This document shows positions 25,413 to 33,543 of a stretch of DNA of 63,637 bases, piece by piece. Numbering within the stretch: position 1 is the stretch's first letter; each line of letters starts with the position of its first letter. A program made the position numbers and the translations under genes. The notes under the pieces are model-generated. The model did not search any database. It saw only the letters and a list, made by a program, of their open reading frames with translations, and was not told the DNA's origin. Source of the stretch: Actinoplanes couchii. Its GTDB lineage: Bacteria > Actinomycetota > Actinomycetes > Mycobacteriales > Micromonosporaceae. The DNA is taken from positions 1 through 63,637 of the forward strand of contig NZ_BOMG01000118.1 of NCBI RefSeq assembly GCF_016862075.1. The letters run 5' to 3'.

Positions 25413-26816
25413 GTGATTCTGCGTCGTTCAGTAGGCTCCCGCGTGCTCCCGGCGGTTGTCGCGGCATCGATGACGGGTTTTGCCGGTTTTCTGGTGAGCC
25501 GGCAGTTCCAGGCCGATGGTTCGGTGTCCGGGTGGCTCCTTGTCGGCGCGATGTCGCTGTTCGCCCTGCTCATGGCGGCCAGCATGCTCTGGTACGCGTT
25601 GCAGCGATTTCAGGTCGGCGTCGACCGGGACGGCTGGACGGTGCGAATCGGCAGCTACCGGCATGACCTGCGATGGGCTGAGATCTTGGCGGTGGTCATC
25701 GAGAACCGGGTGATCGAGGGGCGAGATCACCGGATGGTTCCCGCGCTTTACCTCGTGCCGGAATCGAGCGTCAGCGTCGGCGTTCCCAACGACTTGCGCG
25801 CCACCGTGGACGGCCGCCCGGCGGTGCGGTTGTTCGACCTGGACGAACCGAGGATCGAGGAAGAGCAGTTTCTCCGCGAGATCGCGAGTTTGGCCGGCGA
25901 CCGTCTAGAGGTACGGGTCCACAGACTCAGCCGGTTGCTGGGCGGCGAGGACGTCCCGGAACAGTTGAACGGCGGGGAAGCTCTCCCGGCCTTCCCGCCT
26001 GGCGCGGAGGGCGTGCGGACGCAGCGCTGGCTGAACCGGCGGCGTTTCCTACTGTTCGTCGGCTGGTACCTGCTCGTCGTCGTCCCCACGCTGCTGCTCA
26101 CCGGATTTGCGGCCCGGTTGCACGAGTTGTTCGGCGCTGCGGTCGCGGTACTGGGTCTGCTGGTGGTCGTCGCTGCGTACGCCCAGTTCGTCTCGCTGTT
26201 CAGCCATGCCACTGACCTTGTTGACGCGGAGGTGGCGATCTCCGGCACGGGCCTGGTGAGAGTGATCGGTGACCGGACCTTCCGCGACGACATGCACGCC
26301 GGCAAAGCTGTCGTATTGCCGCCAGGGGCGAAACGGAACTACGGCAAAGCGTGGCTGCTCGGGTTCCCGCACGCGGTGGTGCTGCTCGGCGATCCGCGGA
26401 CCGGACGGCTTCGTAGCCCTCATGACCTGCGCGCCTTGTCCACCGTGATGCGCGATTCACCACATGACGCCGACCGTGCCGCCGCGCGGGATCTCGACAG
26501 TCTCACCGTGCAGTCGCAGGTCGGCGACCCGTCGGAGCCGGGTGGCGCCGAGAACGCCCACCTGTGGATTTCGATGACCAAGGCCGGCCGCATCCTGGCC
26601 TGGGCCGTCGTCGTGGGCTCCGTCCTGCTGGCTGGCGGCTGGATGTTGGAGACGACCCGCTATCTGGGCGGCGCGGTGATTCTCATCAGCGTGGCTCTGG
26701 CCACCGTCTGGGCGGCATACGCGCTGTACCGGATAGTCTCGTTGTTCAGCGCGGCGTGGCAAGCGGCCCGGAAAGGCGGCGATCACTCCGGAGGCGAGAA
26801 TCCACGTCATCGGTGA
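25413..26816 (+). CDS. Multi-pass membrane protein, PH-like domain, unknown function
   Basis: A 467-residue membrane protein. Two N-terminal TM helices (about residues 12-28 and 40-60) precede a beta-rich domain like a bacterial PH domain (GVDRDGWTVRIGSYRHDLRWAEIL). Two more TM helices follow (about 213-265), then a second soluble region and two C-terminal TM helices. GTG start. No family name recognised. Confidence 0.65.
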   Translation: MILRRSVGSRVLPAVVAASMTGFAGFLVSRQFQADGSVSGWLLVGAMSLFALLMAASMLWYALQRFQVGVDRDGWTVRIGSYRHDLRWAEILAVVIENRVIEGRDHRMVPALYLVPESSVSVGVPNDLRATVDGRPAVRLFDLDEPRIEEEQFLREIASLAGDRLEVRVHRLSRLLGGEDVPEQLNGGEALPAFPPGAEGVRTQRWLNRRRFLLFVGWYLLVVVPTLLLTGFAARLHELFGAAVAVLGLLVVVAAYAQFVSLFSHATDLVDAEVAISGTGLVRVIGDRTFRDDMHAGKAVVLPPGAKRNYGKAWLLGFPHAVVLLGDPRTGRLRSPHDLRALSTVMRDSPHDADRAAARDLDSLTVQSQVGDPSEPGGAENAHLWISMTKAGRILAWAVVVGSVLLAGGWMLETTRYLGGAVILISVALATVWAAYALYRIVSLFSAAWQAARKGGDHSGGENPRHR

Positions 26817-26850
26817 TTACCTGCCACATCGGTGGAACCGACGACCGGGC

Positions 26851-27420
26851 ATGAAGACCAACCACATCGCACTCGCCGTCGCCGGGCCGCTCTGGGCGGC
26901 GGTGTCTCTGGCCCAAGTCGCCACGCGGGACGGGTTCGACCTGCTGCGGCATCCGCTCAGTCTGCTCAGTACCGGTTCGCTGGGGTGGCTGCAGATCGTC
27001 AACTTCGTGGTCGCCGGGCTGCTGCTGGTGGTGGGCGCGGGCAGCCTGGGCGGCACGTGGGCGCCCCGCCTGACCCGGATCGCCGGGGTTGGGATGATCG
27101 GTGCGGGGGTGCTGGTGATGGATCCGGGCAACGGCTTTCCGGTGGATCACCCGGAGGTGCCGACGACGATGTCCTGGCACGGGCTCGGGCACATGGCGGC
27201 CGGTTCGGTCACCTTCACCGCGCTGATTGCGGTCTGCTGGGTGCTGGCCCGGCGTGCGGCGACCCGGATCTGGACGGCGGCTGGCGTGGTCGCCGGAACC
27301 GCGCTGCTGGTCGGCTGGGGGTGGGCGATGGCCGGTGGCACGGCTGGCACGCTGACCCTGGCGGTCGGGGCGATCGCCGCGATGCTCCACCTGTCACTGG
27401 CCGCCGGGCGGGCGCGCTGA
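26851..27420 (+). CDS. DUF998 family membrane protein
   Basis: A 189-residue protein with six hydrophobic segments, the DUF998 pattern: HPLSLLSTGSLGWLQIVNF in the first loop and LGHMAAGSVTF mid-protein. Its last 27 bp overlap the convergent TetR gene. Function unknown; a homologue lies at 44852. Confidence 0.8.
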   Translation: MKTNHIALAVAGPLWAAVSLAQVATRDGFDLLRHPLSLLSTGSLGWLQIVNFVVAGLLLVVGAGSLGGTWAPRLTRIAGVGMIGAGVLVMDPGNGFPVDHPEVPTTMSWHGLGHMAAGSVTFTALIAVCWVLARRAATRIWTAAGVVAGTALLVGWGWAMAGGTAGTLTLAVGAIAAMLHLSLAAGRAR

Positions 27421-28074
27421 CTCCAGGCGCAGGTCCAGGCCGCTGATGACGATGTCCAGGTCGAAGTCGAGTTGGGAGCGGTGGCCGGACAGCGGCAGGT
27501 GGGCGAACTCCCGCATGTGCGGCATCCGGTCGCCGGGTGCGCTGTCCAGCAGGTCGCGGATGCCGCTGACCTGGGGATGGGTGCCGCCGTGCCGGGTGGC
27601 GAGGATGGCGTCCCGGGCGGAGATGTAGACGAACTGGGTGATCAGGGTGACCGTGCGGGCGGCGTCCTCGCCGGAGAAGCCCGCGCCGGTGAGGATGGCG
27701 AGCATCTGTTCGCCGGATTCGAGTGGGCCCAGTCCGGCGGCGAGGGGCATCCGGGTGTACTCGAAGAGGGCGCCCATGCCGACCATGCCGTCGTGCATGG
27801 CCACCGCGAAAGCGCGCAGGGCCTGGCGCCAGTCGTCGCCGGGCTGCGGGACGGGCATGTCCGGTTGTGATCGGAGCACGTCGAGGGCGACCAGTTCGAG
27901 CAGGCCGTCCCGGTCGCTGACGTGGTAGTTCAGGGCTTTGCGGTCGACCCCGAGCTCCTCGGCGACGGCCTGCATGGTCAGCGTCTCCGGGTCCATAGTG
28001 CGGGCCACGGCGACGATCCGGGCGCGGTCGATGCGGGCGGGGCGGCCTCGGCGGGGTCTGCGGGTCTCCGGCAC
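27394..28074 (-). CDS. TetR family regulator of the MFS-GH3 operon
   Basis: A 226-residue TetR-family protein with a basic N terminus (RRPRRGRPARIDRARIV), HTH residues through LGVDRKALNYHVSDRDGLLEL and a TetR_C ligand domain. Divergent from the MFS gene, with two similar palindromes in the 121-bp gap. It probably represses both itself and the sugar operon. Confidence 0.88.
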   Translation of the reverse strand: MPETRRPRRGRPARIDRARIVAVARTMDPETLTMQAVAEELGVDRKALNYHVSDRDGLLELVALDVLRSQPDMPVPQPGDDWRQALRAFAVAMHDGMVGMGALFEYTRMPLAAGLGPLESGEQMLAILTGAGFSGEDAARTVTLITQFVYISARDAILATRHGGTHPQVSGIRDLLDSAPGDRMPHMREFAHLPLSGHRSQLDFDLDIVISGLDLRLESARPPGGQ

Positions 28075-28087
28075 TTCACCATCTTAA

Positions 28088-28099
28088 TCCCGTACGGGA
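28088..28099. promoter_or_regulatory. TetR operator copy 1
   Basis: Perfect palindrome TCCCGTACGGGA 14 bases upstream of the TetR start. It shares the core CCCnnnCGGGAAA with the second site at 28146-28163. Confidence 0.6.
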
Positions 28100-28145
28100 A
28101 ATATTCTGTCATGGGTCTTGACCTGCGGAACGTCGCGACTCTAAC

Positions 28146-28163
28146 TTTTCCCCATCGGGAAAA
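28146..28163. promoter_or_regulatory. TetR operator copy 2
   Basis: Inverted repeat TTTTCCC-CATC-GGGAAAA, 33 bases upstream of the MFS start. Its core CCCCATCGGGAAA aligns with CCCGTACGGGAAA of the first site, which supports binding by one regulator. Confidence 0.6.
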
Positions 28164-28195
28164 AGTAACCCCGGTGAAACATCACGGAGGTCGGC

Positions 28196-28915
28196 GTGAC
28201 ACTCGAAACCCGCCCCGGAACATCCGTACGCCGCCTGCTCGTCTGGATGTTCCCCGCCAACATAAGCCTGTTCCTGCTCTGGGGCGCCGTCCCCGCGATC
28301 CTGCTCCCGCTGCAGATCGAGGCCCTCGACCCGGCGAACAAGGCCACCAACCTGGCCCTGGTCTCCACCATCGGCGCCCTCGCCGCCATGCTCGCCCAGC
28401 CACTGGCCGGCACCATCTCGGACCGCACCCGCACCCGCTACGGCGCCCGCGCCCCGTGGATCGCCGGCGGCGCCCTGATCGGCGGGCTGTCCCTGCTCGG
28501 CATGGCCTCGGCCAGCACCCTGATCCAGATCGCCCTGTCCTGGACGATCGTGCAGATCGCCTTCAACTTCGTCCAGGGGCCACTGAGCGCGATCGCCCCG
28601 GACCGGGTGCCGGTCCAGCGACGTGGCGCCTTCTCGGCGGTCGTCGGTTTCGCCTCGATGGCCGGCTCGCTCGGCGGGCAGATCATCGGCACCGGTTTCG
28701 CCGAGCGGATCGGCACCGGGTACGTCACCTTCGCCGGCGTCGCGATCCTCTGCCTCGGACTGCTCCTGCTGCTCAACCCGGACCGCGACAACCGCGACGA
28801 GCCCCGCCGCCCGTTCGACCTGGCCGCGCTCGCCCGCAGCTACTACTTCAACCCGCGAAAGTACCCGGACTTCGGCTGGGCGTTCCTCGGCCGCCTGGTG
28901 CTCTACCTCGGCTAC
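28196..28915 (+). pseudogene. MFS sugar transporter, N-terminal part (interrupted by IS)
   Basis: The first 240 codons of an MFS transporter (GPH/sucrose-transporter-like), with TM helices from residue 14 and the MFS loop DRTRTRYGARAPW near residue 76. Translation is then lost at the IS200/IS605 insertion after ...LVLYLGY. Joined with 30687-31193 the frame is intact and gives 408 residues, the normal family length, so the insertion is recent and clean. GTG start with a GGAGG site. Confidence 0.9.
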
Positions 28916-28995
28916 CGAGGTGCGGGCCAGTGCTCCGGCTTTCAGGCTGGGGGTGAAGGCTCGCGCTGGGAGGGCCGCCAGGCCTGAGCAGTGCC

Positions 28996-29412
28996 TTAAC
29001 CGGGACGGTTCTGCTGCTCGATGTACTGGTGGACGACGTTCAGTGGTGCGCCGCCGGCAGAGCCCGCGAAGTACGAGCCCGACCAAAGCTTGTTGGCCCG
29101 GTAGTAGTGGCGGACCAGGTCGGGGAATTCCTGCCGCAGTCGGCGCGACGAGACGCCCTTGAGGGAGTTGACCAGCCGGGTCACGGCGATTTTGGGTGGA
29201 AAGTTGACCAGGAGGTGCACGTGGTTGTTGTCGCCGTTGAACTCGATCAGCTCGGCCTCGAAGTCGCGGCACACGTCCCGCATGATCTCTTCCATCCGGG
29301 TCAGGTGCCGGTCGGTGAATACCTTGTGCCGGAATTTCGTCACGAAAACCAAGTGGACGTGCATCGCAAAGACACAGTGTCTACCAGTGCGGATGCCTGC
29401 AAGTTCGGCCAT
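28996..29412 (-). CDS. tnpA: IS200/IS605 transposase TnpA (Y1 HUH)
   Basis: A 138-residue single-strand DNA transposase with HUH motif HVH at residues 64-66 and catalytic Tyr130 in the VHQYIEQQ helix. Both active-site parts are intact and length is normal (about 130-150). The ATG at 29412 overlaps tnpB upstream sequence on the other strand. Confidence 0.93.
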   Translation of the reverse strand: MAELAGIRTGRHCVFAMHVHLVFVTKFRHKVFTDRHLTRMEEIMRDVCRDFEAELIEFNGDNNHVHLLVNFPPKIAVTRLVNSLKGVSSRRLRQEFPDLVRHYYRANKLWSGSYFAGSAGGAPLNVVHQYIEQQNRPG

Positions 29413-29437
29413 GAACCAACACGGTACTGTGTGTCTC

Positions 29438-30670
29438 GTGCAGCTGCGTTACCAGTTCCGCGTCTACCCGACGCCCGGCCAGCAGATCGAGCTGGCCAGG
29501 GCGTTCGGGTGCGCGCGGGTGGTGTTCAACGACGGGCTCAGGCTGCGCCGGCAGGCCCGGGAGGCGGGCGAGCGCTACATCTCCGACGGCGAGTTGTCCC
29601 GTCGTCTGATCACCGAGGCGAAGCTGACCCCGGAACGGGAGTGGCTCGGCGAGGTGTCGGCCGTGGTGTTGCAGCAGGCCCTCGCGGACCTGAACACCGC
29701 CTACCGCAACTTCTTCAACTCGATCACGGGCAAGCGCAAGGGTCGCAAGGTGGCCCCGCCCCGGTTCCGGTCACGCAAGGACAACCGTCAGGCCATCCGG
29801 TTCACGAAGAACTCCCGGTTCAAGATCCTCGACACCGGCCGCCTGCGTTTGCCGAAGATCGGCGACCTGGCGGTGCGCTGGTCACGGACCCTGCCGTCGG
29901 AACCGTCCAGCGTGGCGATCATCCGGGATGCGGCCGGGCGCTACTTCGCCTCATTCGTCGTCCAGACCACCGACGAGGCGCTGCCACCAGCCGAGTCCGA
30001 GGTCGGTATCGACCTGGGGCTGACGCACTTCGCGGTCCTGTCCGACGGCACGAAGGTGGCCGCGCCGAAGTTCCTGCGCCGAGCTGCCCGCAAGCTCAAG
30101 CGGTTGCAGCAGGATCTGTCCCGCAAGACCAAGGGCAGCAACCGCCGCAAGAAGGCCGTCGTGAAGGTCGCGCGGGCTCATGCCCGGGTGGCCGACACCC
30201 GGCGGGACTGGCAGCACAAGCTGTCCACGGCAATCATCCGCGACAACCAAGCGGTGTACGTCGAGGACCTATGCGTCGTCGCTCTCGGCCGGACCCGGCT
30301 CGCCAAATCGGTGCACGATGCCGGGTGGGCAAGCTTCACCGCCATGCTGGAGTACAAGGCCACCCGGTACGGGCGCACCTTCGCCCGGGTGGACCGGTTC
30401 TTCCCGTCCACCCGCATGTGCTCGCAGTGTGGCCGCATCAACGAGAAGATGGCACTCAACGTCCGAGCGTGGCACTGCCCCTGCGGAGCAGTCCACGACC
30501 GGGACGTCAACGCCGCGAAGAACGTGTTGGCCGCCGGACAGGCGGACAACTCAAACGACCGTGGAGCGCAGATAAGACCAGGACTCGTCCCGGCACCGCG
30601 CAGCGAAGCGGTAACCCACCCGGACGCCGCGCGGTCCACGCGCAGCGTGGAGGGAATCTCCGTCCTTTAG
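29438..30670 (+). CDS. tnpB: RNA-guided nuclease TnpB
   Basis: A 410-residue TnpB (OrfB). RuvC-like catalytic residues are present: Asp192 (GIDLGL), Glu276 (VYVEDL) and Asp356 (HDRDVNAAKN), with a zinc ribbon (Cys328, Cys331, Cys347, Cys349). The N-terminal HTH_OrfB region is complete. GTG 29438 (MQLRYQF) fits the family start; an in-frame ATG at 29411 overlaps the tnpA start. TnpB proteins are guided by RNA from the element right end and recut empty sites. The protein looks functional. Confidence 0.9.
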   Translation: MQLRYQFRVYPTPGQQIELARAFGCARVVFNDGLRLRRQAREAGERYISDGELSRRLITEAKLTPEREWLGEVSAVVLQQALADLNTAYRNFFNSITGKRKGRKVAPPRFRSRKDNRQAIRFTKNSRFKILDTGRLRLPKIGDLAVRWSRTLPSEPSSVAIIRDAAGRYFASFVVQTTDEALPPAESEVGIDLGLTHFAVLSDGTKVAAPKFLRRAARKLKRLQQDLSRKTKGSNRRKKAVVKVARAHARVADTRRDWQHKLSTAIIRDNQAVYVEDLCVVALGRTRLAKSVHDAGWASFTAMLEYKATRYGRTFARVDRFFPSTRMCSQCGRINEKMALNVRAWHCPCGAVHDRDVNAAKNVLAAGQADNSNDRGAQIRPGLVPAPRSEAVTHPDAARSTRSVEGISVL

Positions 30671-30686
30671 GCGGAGAGGATGTCAA
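30540..30686 (+). ncRNA. Predicted TnpB guide RNA scaffold (omega RNA)
   Basis: By analogy with characterised IS605 elements, the guide RNA covers the tnpB 3' end and right end. Supporting structure: perfect stem TCCACGC-GCA-GCGTGGA at 30635-30651 and a second stem CTCCG/CGGAG at 30658-30676. The scaffold should end at 30686, so the guide would be read from the MFS gene starting at 30687. The 5' end is an estimate. Confidence 0.45.
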
Positions 30687-31193
30687 TTCCTGATCATCAA
30701 CTACCAGCTGTACATCCTGCAGGAGCACATCGGACTCGGTGCCGACGCCGTCGGGTTCATCCCGGTCGTCGGCATCCTGATGCTGGTCGCCACCCTGCTC
30801 ACCACCGCGATCGGCGGGCCGCTGTCGGACCGCGCCGGGCGCCGGAAACCGTTCGTCTACGCCGCCTCGGTCATCTGCGCCGCCGGGCTGGTCGGCCCGT
30901 GGCTGCTGCCGACCACCACCGGCATGCTGATCTTCGCGGTCGTCACCGGCCTCGGCTTCGGCCTGTTCGGCTCGGTCGACCAGGCGCTGGTCACCCAGGT
31001 GCTGCCGGCGCAGGAGGACTTCGCCAAGGACCTCGGCGTCGTCAACATCGCCGCCACCCTGCCGCAGATGCTCGCCCCCGCCATCGCCGGCGCCGTCGTC
31101 GGGCTCGCCGGATACGCGGCGCTGTTCCCGGTGGCGATCGTCCTCATGCTCCTGGGCGGCCTCGCCGTCGTCCCGATCAAGTCCGTCCGCTGA
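30687..31193 (+). pseudogene. MFS sugar transporter, C-terminal part
   Basis: 169 codons continuing the MFS frame after the IS element: NYQLYILQEHIGLG, then the second-half loop DRAGRRKPFVY and four to five TM helices. It has no own ribosome-binding site at a plausible start, so it is not expected to be made as a working protein. It ends 10 bp before the GH3 gene. Confidence 0.88.
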
Positions 31194-31203
31194 AAGGACC
31201 CCC

Positions 31204-32925
31204 GTGCTCCCCTACCAGGACCCCGCCCTCCCGATCGACCAGCGGGTGGAGGATCTGCTGTCCCGGATGACGCTGCCGGACAAGGCCGGGCAGCTGTTCC
31301 AGCCGCTCACCCTGGTCGGTGGCTTCGACGACCCCGGCTTCATGGGCGCGCCGCCACTGGGCGAACTGCTCGACCGCCGGGTCAGCCACGTCAACATCCT
31401 CTCCGCCACGTCGGCTCGGGACATCGCCGCCTGGCACAACGCCGTCCAGGAACGCGCCCTGCGGCACCCGCTCGGCATTCCGGTCACCGTCGCCAGCGAC
31501 CCCCGGCACCACTTCACCGACAACCCGGCCACCGCCATGCTGGCCGGCCCCTTCGCCCAGTTCCCCGAACCGCTCGGCCTGGCCGCGATCGGCTCGGAGG
31601 ATCTGATCACCCGGTTCGGTGACCTGACCCGCCGCGAATACCTGGCGGTCGGCATCCGGGCCGCCCTGCACCCGCAGATCGACCTCACCACCGATCCGCG
31701 CTGGGCCCGGCAGAGCACCACGTTCGGTGAGGACGCCGCCCTGACCTCCCGGCTGGGCGTGGCCTACATCAAGGCGCTGCAGGGCACCGGTCTCGGCGCC
31801 GACTCGATCTCGGTGATGGCCAAGCACTTCCCCGGCGGAGGAGCACAGAAAGACGGCGAGGACCCGCATTTCCCGTACGGGAAGGAGCAGGTCTATCCGG
31901 GTGGGAAGTTCGACCTGCACCTGCAGCCGTTCCGGGACGCCATCGCCGCCGGAGTGGCCCAGCTGATGCCGTACTACGGCGTGCCGGTCGGGATGGGGTT
32001 CGAGGAGGTGGCGTTCGGTTTCAACAAGGACGTGATCACCGGGCTGCTGCGCGAGACGCTCGGCTACGACGGCATCGTCTGCACCGACTGGGGCATCCTG
32101 TCCAACACGTTCTGGGGCGTCGAGCACCTCACCTACCAGGAGCGGATGGCCAAGTCCCTGGAGGCGGGGGTGGACCAGTTCGGCGGCGAACACCGTACCG
32201 GCGATCTGGTGGAACTCGTCAAGAACGGCGTCGTGGCGGAGTCACGCCTGGACGTGTCGGTCCGCCGGCTGCTGCGCGACAAGTTCCGGCTGGGACTGTT
32301 CGATACCCCGTTCGTGGACGTCGAACGGGCGCAGGCCGTGGTCGGCAGTGCCGCGTCCCGGGAGCTGGGGCTGGCCACCCAGGCTGCCGCCTACACCCTG
32401 CTCACCAACGCCGAAGACGGCGCGGCCCGGCTTCCGCTGGCGTCCGGTCTGCGGGTCTACGCCGAAGGCCTCAGCCAGGCGGATCTCGGCGACCGGGCGA
32501 CACTGGTGGGTACGGTCGACGAGGCGGACGTGGCGGTGCTGCGGCTGAGCGCGCCGTACGAGAAGCGCGGCGAGCCGATGTCGGTCGAGTCGTTCTTCCA
32601 CGCCGGTTCGCTGGCGTTCCCGCCCGAGGACCTGGACCGGATCCGCGCCGTCGCCGCCGGCACGCCGACGATCGTGGACGTCTACCTGGACCGCCCGGCC
32701 ATCCTCGCCGACCTGACCGGTTCCGTGCCGACGATCCTGGCCAACTTCGGTTCGAGCGCCGAGGCCCTGACCCGCATCCTGTTCGGCGAGGCCGCCCCCG
32801 AGGGCAACCTCCCGTTCGACATCCCGTCGTCGATGGCAGCGGTTCAAGCCAGCAACCCCGACGAGCCGTTCAGCACCGCGAACCCGACGTTCCGCTTCGG
32901 CCACGGCCTGCGTTACACCGCATAG
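31204..32925 (+). CDS. Glycoside hydrolase family 3
   Basis: A 573-residue cytoplasmic GH3 enzyme (beta-glucosidase/xylosidase class). The (beta/alpha)8 domain includes LTTDPRWARQSTTFGEDA, MAKHFPGGG and the nucleophile Asp (about 295) in IVCTDWG. The C-terminal alpha/beta sandwich ends FGHGLRY. No signal peptide, so it hydrolyses sugar imported by the MFS protein. GTG start with AAAGGA upstream. Its expression may now be changed by the IS element in the preceding gene. Confidence 0.88.
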   Translation: MLPYQDPALPIDQRVEDLLSRMTLPDKAGQLFQPLTLVGGFDDPGFMGAPPLGELLDRRVSHVNILSATSARDIAAWHNAVQERALRHPLGIPVTVASDPRHHFTDNPATAMLAGPFAQFPEPLGLAAIGSEDLITRFGDLTRREYLAVGIRAALHPQIDLTTDPRWARQSTTFGEDAALTSRLGVAYIKALQGTGLGADSISVMAKHFPGGGAQKDGEDPHFPYGKEQVYPGGKFDLHLQPFRDAIAAGVAQLMPYYGVPVGMGFEEVAFGFNKDVITGLLRETLGYDGIVCTDWGILSNTFWGVEHLTYQERMAKSLEAGVDQFGGEHRTGDLVELVKNGVVAESRLDVSVRRLLRDKFRLGLFDTPFVDVERAQAVVGSAASRELGLATQAAAYTLLTNAEDGAARLPLASGLRVYAEGLSQADLGDRATLVGTVDEADVAVLRLSAPYEKRGEPMSVESFFHAGSLAFPPEDLDRIRAVAAGTPTIVDVYLDRPAILADLTGSVPTILANFGSSAEALTRILFGEAAPEGNLPFDIPSSMAAVQASNPDEPFSTANPTFRFGHGLRYTA

Positions 32926-32966
32926 CCGCCGTTCCCGGGCCGCTGCGGCGGCCCGGGATACGCTGC

Positions 32967-33338
32967 TCAGCCCTTCCGCGCGGCGGCGAGCATCGCGTCC
33001 GTCTCCGGATCGGGCATGATCTCCCGGACCTCCTGAGCATAACGGCAGGCTGCGGCGATCCTGGCCGCCCACGCCAGCGCTTCTTCGCGGGACGCCACCT
33101 CGAACACCACGAACCCGCCGAGGACCGCTTTGGCTTCCGGGTAGGGCCCATCAGTGACGGTCCCGTCGGTGGCGACCACGCTCGCGCGCTGGCGCCCGAT
33201 CCCACCCCCGGCCACGAACACCCCGGCATCCACGGCCTCCTGCATGACCGCATGCGAGGCCCGGCTCAACGCCGGAAACTCCTCGTCCCGAACATGGTCC
33301 ATCGATCCGTCATCGAACGAGATCAGATACCGGGTCAT
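32967..33338 (-). CDS. YCII-related (DGPF-like) protein
   Basis: A 123-residue YCII-domain protein with TDGPYPEAKAVLGGFVVFEV (about residues 60-79). Unlike the protein at 22361 it has no sigma factor gene beside it. Start ATG 33338. Function unknown. Confidence 0.85.
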   Translation of the reverse strand: MTRYLISFDDGSMDHVRDEEFPALSRASHAVMQEAVDAGVFVAGGGIGRQRASVVATDGTVTDGPYPEAKAVLGGFVVFEVASREEALAWAARIAAACRYAQEVREIMPDPETDAMLAAARKG

Positions 33339-33543
33339 CCACGTCTCCCTGCCCGCACGGCCGCCACAGCCATCATGCCGTTACCTCTCCCTCCCGTGTG
33401 GTGAGTGTCAACTTCTGATCGTCGCCGTCAGTTCCAGCGACCAGTCGGGGCGGCCTGCCAGACTGTGGCCGATCAGCGTGTCCATGTCTGGATTCTCCGA
33501 CACGCGCCATCGGGCGGTTACATCGTTGAATTACGATGCGTCG

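Larger units (their letters stand above)
28916..30686 (+). mobile_element. IS200/IS605-family insertion sequence
   Basis: A 1771-bp element inserted in the MFS gene. Boundaries are set by rejoining the transporter frame: left flank ends GGCTAC (28915), right flank starts TTCCTG (30687). There is no target duplication and no terminal inverted repeat, as expected for this family. It holds tnpA (minus) and tnpB (plus), divergent with overlapping start regions. The right end has two hairpins (30635-30651 and 30658-30676) and ends GATGTCAA, similar to right ends of actinobacterial elements of this type. Confidence 0.9.
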
